Below are positions 8,552-16,648 of a DNA stretch of 24,270 nt, in pieces. The notes beneath the pieces were generated by a model, which saw only the letters and a list, made by a program, of their open reading frames with translations, was not told where the DNA came from and ran no database searches. Made by a program: the position numbers and the translations under genes. Positions within the stretch are counted from its first letter, which is position 1; the number at the start of each line of letters is the position of its first letter. The stretch lies in the NCBI GenBank assembly GCA_947650285.1, contig CANTFL010000791.1, forward strand, positions 1-24,270, in the 5' to 3' direction. The DNA comes from Hyaloperonospora brassicae (taxonomy: Eukaryota > Oomycota > Peronosporomycetes > Peronosporales > Peronosporaceae).

Positions 8552-8734
8552 CTCCAATCACCGCAGGTGCATGTACTAACAAACAACGTGATCCCAATTG
8601 ACCCACAGAGCATGCTGCGGGTGGGTGTTTTCATGTCGCAAGACGATCCCGAAGTCGAGTTTATCCTCGTGGGTGAATCATATGTTCATTTGAATCGGAA
8701 CCACCTGGCCATTATGCTAGTGGAATGCGTTTGA
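8552..8734 (+). pseudogene. Short ORF resembling a retroelement pol spacer
   Basis: An open stretch of 60 codons follows an in-frame TAA (8549-8551), has no start of its own and stops at 8732-8734. It reads smoothly as protein (HVLTNNVIPIDPQSMLRVGV, then VEFILVGESYVHLNRNHLAI). The alternating hydrophobic pattern recalls the segment between protease and reverse transcriptase in LTR elements. That is a resemblance by eye only. The strand is opposite to the surrounding Gypsy copy, so it would be a separate insertion. Confidence 0.25.
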
Positions 8735-8783
8735 GGAGACGACGGCACCAATGTCAAGTTAAGATCGCCAGGTCGTGAAGGTT

Positions 8784-9038
8784 CTACTTTGTGAGATGTT
8801 TAGGTCGTCTGACGAACCACGCGACTCGTCGCTGGGATTGGGTAGATTGACTCATCTTGAGTGCAACGCGAGTACGATACACGATAGCTATGGGCCAATT
8901 GATATTGTAAGTGACTATGCGTTGAATCATATGATCCATGATGTCTAAGGTGATCATGGCATCCAAAGCGTCAAAATTTCTGCTGACACCACGAAGTAGA
9001 ATCGAGACCACTACATAACGCGTTTCACAATTAAACAC
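8784..9038 (-). other. Unrecognised 84-codon ORF
   Basis: The ORF opens with MFNCETRYVVVSILLRGVS and continues through FDALDAMITLDIMDHM and WPIAIVYRTRVALKMSQS. It looks more protein-like than most short ORFs here: alternating hydrophobic residues, little bias and no low-complexity runs. No domain was recognised. It may be an exon or fragment of a transposable-element gene. It lies inside the presumed old Gypsy copy and on the same strand as that copy. Confidence 0.25.
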
Positions 9039-9960
9039 AATCCATGGAGGCCTCTACGCGAAGTTTGTGGCAGTCGAAAGTCATGGCCACTGAAAGGAAA
9101 GCCATTTCTCTTCTATCATCAAAAGTTCATGGCCTTGACAACAGTGCGAAAAATCATCACACAAAGCACGAATTTCGCATGCGTGTATTTTTCACACATT
9201 AAGATTGCCACGACCGTCATTGGCGAGATAACAACTTTTTGTTACAGGCCTAGAAGTTCATTATCATGACATATGGAAATTGATGGTCGTGACTCTTGGA
9301 TTAACATACATACTGATATTTTTAAATAAGTTCTAGGAGAAAACACTAACAGGCGCAAGGTAAAAATGTACCGGTTGTCGATAGAGGAAGGCTTGCCCTG
9401 CTTGTAGTGGAAAGGAAATTGCTAGAGCCGTATTGACAATTATACTCGCTCGAGTTAATACGCTTATCTCCCTAATAAGCCCTTAGGGGGGTGCATATTG
9501 CTAGTATGTACGAATGAATATAAAATTTTGCAAACTCTTTATTACCGCTCTGGGCATTCTTATTTGAATGGACCTACCGCGCCAAAAATTTCTAGTGCTC
9601 TAATTTTACTCAGACCAAGAACGGCCTCCATAAGCTGTGAGCTAGGCTCTCAACTATCTTAGGACGGAGGGTACCTACTCCACCGGACGAGGTAACTAGT
9701 CCAATTCACTCATATTTGCGGTGGCCCAAGATACGCTCTACTAGAAAGCAAATGCCAAAGCGAATTTACGATGTGATATGGTGGATGCGGAAAGAGCTGA
9801 CCGAGATCTTTTGTCGGACAAATTTCATATCAATAGACGTATCGCGCAATCTTTGATTGACGCAAGAGCAAGTAGTACGAGCGGTATAGAGGGGCCCCCA
9901 TCGACTTTGTGTAAAATACTGCGACGATCATGAATCAAATTGAGCAAATGATCGTGCTGA
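9039..9960. other. No gene recognised; possible antisense coiled-coil remnant at 9770-9900
   Basis: No intact ORF. Bases 9775-9895 on the + strand read as a charged stretch (DMVDAERADRDLLSDKF, then RRIAQSLIDARAS). Its position next to the end of the - strand Gypsy pol fragment matches that of the antisense coiled-coil ORF in the element at 1-4223. The assignment is by position and general composition only. Confidence 0.25.
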
Positions 9961-10080
9961 TTGTGCTTTGGCACAGTGGTAAAGCAGACGGACATTAATT
10001 CTCAATTTGACGAGATAGCAACAGCTGGTGTATTATTTTCCAATTCGTTTGGGGTCGTCTATTCGCTGCACGACCAGACT
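9961..10080 (+). repeat. Possible tRNA-derived insertion with box A
   Basis: TGGCACAGTGG at 9969-9979 matches the polymerase III box A consensus exactly, and the surrounding bases resemble a tRNA D arm (GTGGTAAAGC). No good box B lies downstream. The segment sits just where similarity of the Gypsy pol copy (to 2150 of the first element) ends, so it may be a decayed SINE inserted there. A box A match alone is weak evidence. Confidence 0.25.
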
Positions 10081-10105
10081 GAAAGCCTGAATCTCGAACG
10101 CACTA

Positions 10106-11100
10106 CTATGATGTTTTTTTACTGATGCGGGTGATATCTTCATCGCCAAAGAGACCTCGTACTACCGGTACAGGAGGAGACCCCTTTACGTAAAACGCGG
10201 GATACGTGCGCATCATACGTGGCAGCTTAATCGTATTTGCGTTGCCTTGTTGGTGCAGTACAGAAAATGGACCGATGTGTCGGAGCATTAAATTTTAACT
10301 GTTCTCACAATCACTGCATATTTAGTAGATTTACCGATAACAGTAGAACTAGGTCGTTTATGTTTGATAATAGTAATTTTCGTTTCCATTTTTATTAGAT
10401 TTCCGGTTCTGACACACACACATCCGCGTCACCGATGGAATACTTCTAGATACAAACCACTTCCTCTCAAGCCAGTACAACTTTATCTGCTGACTCGAGT
10501 TTTGGAAGGAGAAGAGTGTTTGTATACACTGCGTAGTTGCACAACGGGCGATAGCCGATAACTCGCAGGATGCGAAAAGTCGCTCGAAGCTGTGAATAAG
10601 ATTTGCGCAAGTAAGCGCAGTATTTAGCATGAGCACGACGGTAACATACAGTCTGAAAAACAATTACATCCGCGCACTTTTCTCCTGCACGCACATATAT
10701 GCAAAGTCAACATCGACTGTGTTCTATTTAGTGCACTTCGTGCGCACTACGATAAGAGTTCTCTCTCTCTATTTTTCTTTCTTTCTGTCTTTGTCCTCAT
10801 TCTTTAGCTTCTACTTTAGCTACAACATCCTCTATATCGCTGGTATAGTCAGTGGCGATGCTTAAAATAACAGCATCGTAATCATCATCTGTATCAACAA
10901 TAGCGTCATTACGATTGCTAATATTGCCTTCTTCTTCGACGTCGACTGCGCCGACGTTGCCGTTTTATATACCAAATATTATTATGAAGCGTGATGAGCA
11001 TAAGCTAAAACCGTTTCTTAAGCGAATGTGTTCCTCTTTACCAAGATTCACACTCTTGTATGGATCATACACGTGTATGGCGTAGGACCCTCACGAAAAC
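10106..11100 (-). pseudogene. Second Gypsy pol fragment: integrase end, linker and C-terminal region
   Basis: Read on the - strand this aligns by eye, in the same order, with 1440-2150 of the element at the left of the window. Bases 11050-11098 match the end of the integrase core (about 1440-1490), 10985-11030 match about 1500-1555, 10739-10955 match the acidic linker, and 10110-10500 match the C-terminal region. The last contains a 60-codon open stretch with HIGPFSVLHQQGNANTIKLP. About 230 bases between 10500 and 10735 have no counterpart in the first element and are an insertion in this copy or a deletion in the other. Many substitutions and stops show this copy is older than the first. Confidence 0.8.
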
Positions 11101-13445
11101 AGGTATATGCGAACTAGACACACGCGCCGAGCTATTGATACATTACTCGCCCATCGGGGGATATGCACTATGGGTCGTAAAGTTGGTGTATATATATCCT
11201 TGAAGAAATACTTAGACGACACGATTGCGCTATCTGTATTACCTTTCGCTTCTGTATGGTCATACAAGAGTCAACTTTGGAGGTGCAATCAGATCAAGCG
11301 TGTAAGAGGATTTGCGTTACACTTAATCAACAAAGACATTCAATGTCGCGTTTTCTTTCTGTTAAGATATATTTGGAGGATGCCGAGGGGCTTGTCCCTC
11401 GACAACAACATATTCAGGAATTCATTCCTTAAGTACACAGTATTTTATTTGTGACGTTCTTTGGATGTTATTACACTGCCAAAGTTATCCCTTTACGTTC
11501 GACGCTCCAGTAGACCTAGGATCACCGTGGTGCCGAGTTTAGGCAACCTGTGTATTCCATTTATGCAGCGCTCTAGGCATGTACCCATGCCCCGGTCCAC
11601 TCGACTTATTCAAGTGGCGGACCTTTGGTGATGCCTGTGCATCTGCTAAGCCACCGGGACCTTGCTCCACAGTGTAGTGATTTACTACACTGAAGTCTTG
11701 TGAAGTCGTGCTGACAACCGTACCAAAAGGGAGGACATCTCACTCACTCGCAGTGCACCCACACGCTTGTGGGAGCTCAAAGACGCTCATTAGATGACTA
11801 TCTCATGAACAAGCAGTAGACACCTTCAACCTTCGATTCTTCCACCTCACCCTTTTCTCTTACCTCCTAAGCCAGCGCAATCTTAAGATGACATCAAAAA
11901 ATTTCATTTAGATCAAGTACGATAAACTCGTGATCGTACTGTTCATCTATTTATGTGTAGTGGATTCATACTATTAGTTTCTTTACTTTTATCGATACGC
12001 CTGGCGCACCGTCCTCTTCGCAAGAAGGATGTCGCGCTAGACAAACATGAGCTTAATTCGCTCTAGTTACTGGCGACAAATTAGATTTCTCAACTCCTTA
12101 CAGTCGACAAGGTCACGAAGTGACAATTTCTGTGTCACTTTTAAGTTCAAAGTAATGAAGGATACCTCATCAATAGGTGTAGAGACACACAATGAATTTG
12201 TGTCTGGGGCAATTTTCTTCAAGAGAATTGCAATTTATCTTGACGTTGCTAGATCAGTAGGCTGCTCCGCCCTTTCTGACCCTACCCGTTTTTTGACGGT
12301 CCGCTTTGCTATTGCAAATTCATAGCACCATCGGAACCACTTCCGCTGCCCGTTTTGGCAGGCGGTCGATCACTTCGCTAAGTATTGCGAAATACTGCAC
12401 GTAGTACGCTACACTCGTAAGCGTAGTGCCCTGACCTTTGACAGCGATTACACGTCTGAGAACAATTACTGTTTGAAAGGCGATTTCTCTTTCTCTCAAC
12501 GTGACGAAGGACCATAGGATCTCGCCTTCCGACCTCTTTTTGTCAAGGTGGACGAATTAATCTTGTAATTGAACAAGTATGTGTCATTCTAACGTTTTAC
12601 TGATCCGCAGCTATGATCGCTTGCTCTTTCGTAATTCAGCTCGAGGCGAAACAGGTGGCTTCTAACGAAAACTTTCTGTAAGAATCTGCATGGATACCGT
12701 AATTATTGTTCGTAACTGAACCGGTTCAATCGTAATGCAACTCGTAAGGTAGCGAATGTGCTAAGCGTAAGCTCGACCGTCACGCTTGCCCTGATTAAAT
12801 TTGAGGAGATCTGATCGAGCATCAAACTCTGACCGTGGTGGCCCAAACGTTTGTCAGATCCCGGATCTCAAAGACCTATAACGACGTAAACACGTGTGGG
12901 TAGTGCAACTTGAGCTGAAAAAACAAAATTTTGGCACATTATGCTAGGTTCATATGAATTAATTCAACGTGCATTAACTCGTCCTCTTTACGACGAGCGC
13001 TGATGATTTCGTCCAAATCGGCAAACAATCTTTACATGAAGTCTTCCTTGACTCCTGCTTTCCTTGAGATGTCAAACTTCAAAGTTTCGGGTCGGCGCGC
13101 GTGCGTCGGCCCGGTAGCAGACTGATCCTGTTGTTGTCTCAACAGCTCTGCCTGTTAATTTTCTTGATGGTGTAGCAAGTTTTTTCTGCTCGTGACGCAT
13201 CAAGTTCACGTTGTGCGAGCTTGTAGATGACGGATGGCTGTGTGTTCCTATCCGATGCGGACAGCATGCCCCAGACACCTACTTTGCCCACGGTCGAACA
13301 AGTGAGTTTGACCGCACTTCATTCAATGTCACTTATATACGAGTAGCTTTCACGCGTGGCGTGAACTCTGTCGCCATCACCGTCCAACATGAACAGGTCA
13401 AGCGACTTGTGTGGTCACTTGGAAGGACTAAAACGTGCTATTAGG
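11101..13445 (-). mobile_element. Presumed decayed internal region of the - strand Gypsy copy
   Basis: No recognisable gag, protease or reverse transcriptase could be read. The assignment rests on position, between an LTR whose 3' end is at 13446 and a pol fragment in the same orientation, and on short stem-loops like those of the first element: 11670-11692 (9-bp arms), 11916-11940 (8 bp), 12118-12140 (8 bp), 12405-12425 (6 bp) and 12978-12997 (6 bp). The distance from LTR to integrase, about 2.4 kb, is too short for a full element, so a deletion is likely. ORFs of 60-115 codons here show no domain. Confidence 0.45.
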
Positions 13446-13910
13446 TGTAACGGGGCACCGGTAGTTACATACTGATGGAAATTACGGAGCAAATTCTTAC
13501 TGACAGTGGAGGTTATCAGTGCCCCATCACCTCACTTACACAATACAGATATAGGCTAAATATAAAGACGGTGGAACTTGGAAGTGGTAAAAGTAAACTG
13601 TATCAAATATACTCAAGTCCCCAAATCTCTTCTTCTCAATGATCCGAACCTAATCATAAATTACTTTCGAACATGCATTGTGACGTCTTCTCATCACCCA
13701 TTGCGCGCGTCGAGCATTGATTGCTGGTTTACTCGGTTGGTATCATGGCCTACATCAACCAAATGTGATGCCATGCCAAATATTACATGAAATGGTAATA
13801 TTCCAACAAGATTGACTCGCAAGGGTAATATTGTTGAATATTAGCTATTTGATACTATATATGTTCATACAATTCGTGCCAATGACATGTGACAAGCTCC
13901 CCCCGATACA
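13446..13910 (-). repeat. Gypsy LTR, reverse orientation (465 bp)
   Basis: Read on the - strand it begins TGTATCGGGGGGAG at 13910 and ends GCCCCGTTACA at 13446. Its start aligns with the LTR at 19834 (TGTAACGGGGTGAG, then ATGTCATTG and AATTG). It carries the inverted block GCGCGCAATGGGT (13696-13708), one base different from the LTRs at 3833 and 19834. A nearby stem pairs AATATTAC with GTAATATT. It is the likely 5' LTR of the old copy running leftwards from here. Confidence 0.75.
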
Positions 13911-14178
13911 AGCGGTAGGCGTCAACATCATCGCACTCGGATGGATGATCATCACGCGTAATCGGCTCTATCAAAGACGACTCCAACAAGCACTGACAAT
14001 TAGGTCCTATCCGATCTGAAACAAGACAATACGACGGGTCTATTTTCTTCCGGTAAAACCTGCAAAAGCCCCTCAACATCTCATCGTTTACTGGCGTGGT
14101 CCCAAAAGCACCCTCCTCTCTCCGCGCGTCTGTTTAAAAGATGCTCGGACTCCACACAGGAGGCGGCAATCCATTGCC

Positions 14179-14856
14179 TTACTTGACTTCTTCATCTTTC
14201 TTGCGGGAAAAGACGCGCTTCACGTAGGGCAGCGTTGCCAGCGTAATCGGAAAGCGAACGACCTCAAGGCACTCGTTCACAATCACTGCAATGGCAATGT
14301 TCCCGTACGTCGGGTCGAGTCGTTCCGGGTCAATGAACTTGTCCAAACCCACTTGCATGATAAAGTCGATTACGCTGGCACCTGAAATGACACCAGTGTC
14401 CAGGGCCACGTAAATGGACACGCCAGACGCGAGGTAGAGGGATGTCCACCACACGACAAACGGGAGACCGTACTGCTGCAGTGTGCCCAAGAACTTGCCG
14501 GGTTTCTTAGCTGCTTCCGTCTTCAGTGTCTCGATCTCCTTTTTCAGGGCCGCATTCTCCTCCAGCAGCGCCTGAATCTGCTCGTTCTTGCTCTTGCCAC
14601 TGCTCAGTAGCTCCTCATCACGACTGGGGACCGATGCAAACGTGTGCGCCTGAAACCTCGTGGCAAATACGCTCTGCGCGCTCGAGGAGGAGCTGTAGGG
14701 TACAGTCAACGACGCGCCCCACGACGGCGAAGACACTGGACGCACCGTACGCACCGTACGCTTCATCAGCATCGGATAGCGACTGCGCAGGGCGCGAGTG
14801 GACACAGCGCTGGAGAACAGCGAGCGGACGGCGGCGGGACTCTGGACGATCATCAC
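14179..14856 (-). CDS. DUF1279 (FAM210-like) mitochondrial membrane protein
   Basis: A single-exon ORF of 225 residues. Residues 1-75 are rich in Arg, Ser and Ala and poor in acidic residues, like a mitochondrial targeting presequence. Residues 86-118 (KNEQIQALLEENAALKKEIE and on) form a short coiled coil. Residues 122-215 fit the DUF1279 domain: the LQQYGLPFVVWW segment leading into a membrane helix at about 131-151, then a second apolar stretch (IAIAVIVNECLEVVRFPITL) and a basic tail. Family members such as FAM210A/B lie in mitochondrial membranes; their biochemical role is unsettled. The first ATG is followed at once by a second, and either could be used. The gene is divergent from the one at 15471. 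Its codon use is GC-rich, unlike the flanking repeats. Confidence 0.88.
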   Translation of the reverse strand: MMIVQSPAAVRSLFSSAVSTRALRSRYPMLMKRTVRTVRPVSSPSWGASLTVPYSSSSSAQSVFATRFQAHTFASVPSRDEELLSSGKSKNEQIQALLEENAALKKEIETLKTEAAKKPGKFLGTLQQYGLPFVVWWTSLYLASGVSIYVALDTGVISGASVIDFIMQVGLDKFIDPERLDPTYGNIAIAVIVNECLEVVRFPITLATLPYVKRVFSRKKDEEVK

Positions 14857-15470
14857 TGCTTCTGTTTGATCGATGGAAAGTTAAGATGCAGTATGTATGT
14901 AGTAGTCAAAAGTGGTGGATAAATGAGGGATGCTGTGGATAAAAGCTGGGTACGGTCCAAGCGATGGATAAAGGAGGAAACACGACGGTAAGTTGGGATA
15001 AATGCATGGATTTTCGCTGGCCGGCTGGATGGACCAATGCAATGCAAGACTTCGCACAACGGGTTGACCCGCGGGTCCTGTCATCAGAAACAGCGCTGGT
15101 CGACCAGTTCTGAGTCTTCCAGCAGACTTTCGATGTGCGACGTGGTCAAACGTGACACGGTTCTAAATCATCGACAGACACCGCACCACGATGTAAGCGG
15201 TAAAGTCGCCACGTCCCTTTCCAAGGCCAGAGCCAAGCCGTCCCTTTCTGCCCCCTCCATCGTCCCCCTATCCTGTACTCACTCAGCGACGCAAGCCGCA
15301 AAAAGCGAAAAATAAGGTCAGCTGCGCCACGTACGACCGTTCGTACGTGTTGCTCGAAGGGCGCCCGAGCACAGACCGCTCGCCCATCGCTCGCCACTTT
15401 CAGCCTCAGGCCATCAACTTCAAGAGCTCCCGAGCGCCGACACCGCCGCGGGCCCTCTCTGCTCACGCCT
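14857..15470. promoter_or_regulatory. Shared divergent promoter region with four GGATAAA boxes
   Basis: This 614-bp gap separates the starts of two divergent genes. GGATAAA occurs four times in one orientation, at 14917-14923, 14937-14943, 14966-14972 and 14996-15002, spaced 20, 29 and 30 bases, some 60-150 bases upstream of the - strand gene. Read on the - strand each is TTTATCC, which contains a GATA-type core. A CCAAT sequence lies near 15032. ORFs of up to 156 codons overlap the right half but run antisense to the next gene and have its mirror composition, so they are not called. Confidence 0.4.
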
Positions 15471-16466
15471 ATGCCCAGCGCCACGGCCGTTTGCCACGGC
15501 CCCAGCGCCGTCCCACCACTGCCGTCTCCCTCGTCCGCTCGAGCGAGTGCTGCCCATGGCTCCCCCAGTGGCGCAATGGCCGTTGTCCTCGCGGTCGAAA
15601 AGTCGCTCTTGCGCACGTTGGCGTTTGTGCTCTACCAGGTCGACCGGAGCTGTGCCAAGTACTGCGCCTCGTCGGTGGTCCAGTGGTACGTGGCGCTCCA
15701 GACGCGACTGCCCGTTGCCGCTTTGGACTCGCTCGACCGCGTCGCCGAGTCGGTCATTGCGCTCTCGGACGACCAGTTCACGGACTTCTGGACGTCGCTC
15801 GTGGCCAACGAACCGCTCGACGAGGCGCCACACGAGAGACATTGTCTCAGTCGGGGGGATGACTGCTGTACGTACTCCAATGACGACCACGAGCAGGACC
15901 GGGAGCAGCATCTTGTCCAGCGGTTCTACCAGCGCCTGTTTGCTGGACTCCAGCGGATGTTCTTTGCCGCGGACGCGACCGAGAAGGGGCAGACACAAAC
16001 GCCGTGTACGTCGCCAGTGGATCTTCTGGATTCGAGCCATCGACTCGTGCAGCACAGTGGAGCTGCGCGCTGTCTACAGGGGGATGCTGACTACGAGGCG
16101 GAAGGCCGAAGGGGTGAGACTGGCCGACGAAGAAGCGACGAGGTGTTTGAACCGGGCTGGGCGGTCGAGTACATGGAGCAGGACTCGTCCATGCCGTCGG
16201 AGATGTCGCGTCGCATGGCCAAGATGATGCACTCGAACGTAGCCGCGAATCTCTTTCGCGCCACCGTCACCCTCGGCGGATGCGAGGACGAAGACCGAGA
16301 CATGGAGAACTACTACATGGATGATGCAGTCACCCCGGGGTCGTTTCCACCGACGCCAATCACGCGCGACTTGCAGACTCGACGTATGAACCGATACACT
16401 GTCACTGTGCTGGATCACGCAACACTCACGCTACGCCTGCTTACGGAGGAAAACTACAGCTGCTGA
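15471..16466 (+). CDS. Conserved-looking hypothetical protein, 331 residues
   Basis: I do not recognise this protein. From the first ATG it has 331 residues, the first 35 being a Pro/Ser/Ala-rich stretch. An ATG at 15576 in a much better context (G at -3, G at +4) starts MAVVLAVEKSLLRTLAFVLY and is the likelier true start, giving 296 residues. Residues 40-115 look helical (VEKSLLRTLAFVLYQVDRSC, then LDSLDRVAESVIAL). The middle is acidic and probably disordered. A basic, Met-rich segment (MSRRMAKMM) lies near residue 245, and the C-terminus is RYTVTVLDHATLTLRLL. No signal peptide or domain was seen. A GTACGT at 15868 and an AG at 16018 could bound an intron, but the frame is open throughout. 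The gene converges on the PIG-X-like gene, 182 bases away. Confidence 0.65.
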   Translation: MPSATAVCHGPSAVPPLPSPSSARASAAHGSPSGAMAVVLAVEKSLLRTLAFVLYQVDRSCAKYCASSVVQWYVALQTRLPVAALDSLDRVAESVIALSDDQFTDFWTSLVANEPLDEAPHERHCLSRGDDCCTYSNDDHEQDREQHLVQRFYQRLFAGLQRMFFAADATEKGQTQTPCTSPVDLLDSSHRLVQHSGAARCLQGDADYEAEGRRGETGRRRSDEVFEPGWAVEYMEQDSSMPSEMSRRMAKMMHSNVAANLFRATVTLGGCEDEDRDMENYYMDDAVTPGSFPPTPITRDLQTRRMNRYTVTVLDHATLTLRLLTEENYSC

Positions 16467-16648
16467 GCAGCTCAGAACGCAGCGCCATGTGGTGACGCAC
16501 GGCTAATTATTTCATTTATCAAGGCGAGCACAGCGCGACAGGTATCCATGTGTGCATACGTACGTATACATGGTGATAGCAACACGAGCGTTTGCGCAGA
16601 AGACATGACAACGTGCTGCCGTAGACGCGCTTAGCTGACTACGTCTGT

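Noticed and set aside
10364..10865. ORFs on either strand between the pol fragments
   Set aside because: They overlap sequence that aligns with Gypsy pol on the - strand or an unexplained 230-base segment, and none has a domain.
11107..11454. 115-codon ORF on the + strand
   Set aside because: Its left part is a low-quality antisense reading of the decayed integrase and the rest has no recognisable domain.
13072..13444. Overlapping ORFs on both strands next to the LTR
   Set aside because: They might be leftovers of a gag region on the - strand, but no gag motif could be read, so no gene is called.
14526..14942. 138-codon ORF on the + strand
   Set aside because: Antisense of the presequence and coiled coil of the DUF1279 gene; Ser/Arg/Cys-rich with no domain.
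15146..15616. 156-codon ORF on the - strand
   Set aside because: It mirrors the GC-rich start of the + strand gene and its upstream region and shows no domain. Openness is explained by composition.
15347..15862. 171-codon ORF on the + strand overlapping the hypothetical gene
   Set aside because: Arg/Pro/Ala-rich reading of another gene's frame. The 15471 frame extends further and has a better start at 15576.
15547..16227. 226-codon ORF on the + strand
   Set aside because: Very Arg/Ser/Thr-rich, typical of an off-frame reading of GC-rich coding DNA. One part (16020-16120) reads plausibly and could be an exon only if an intron were proven.
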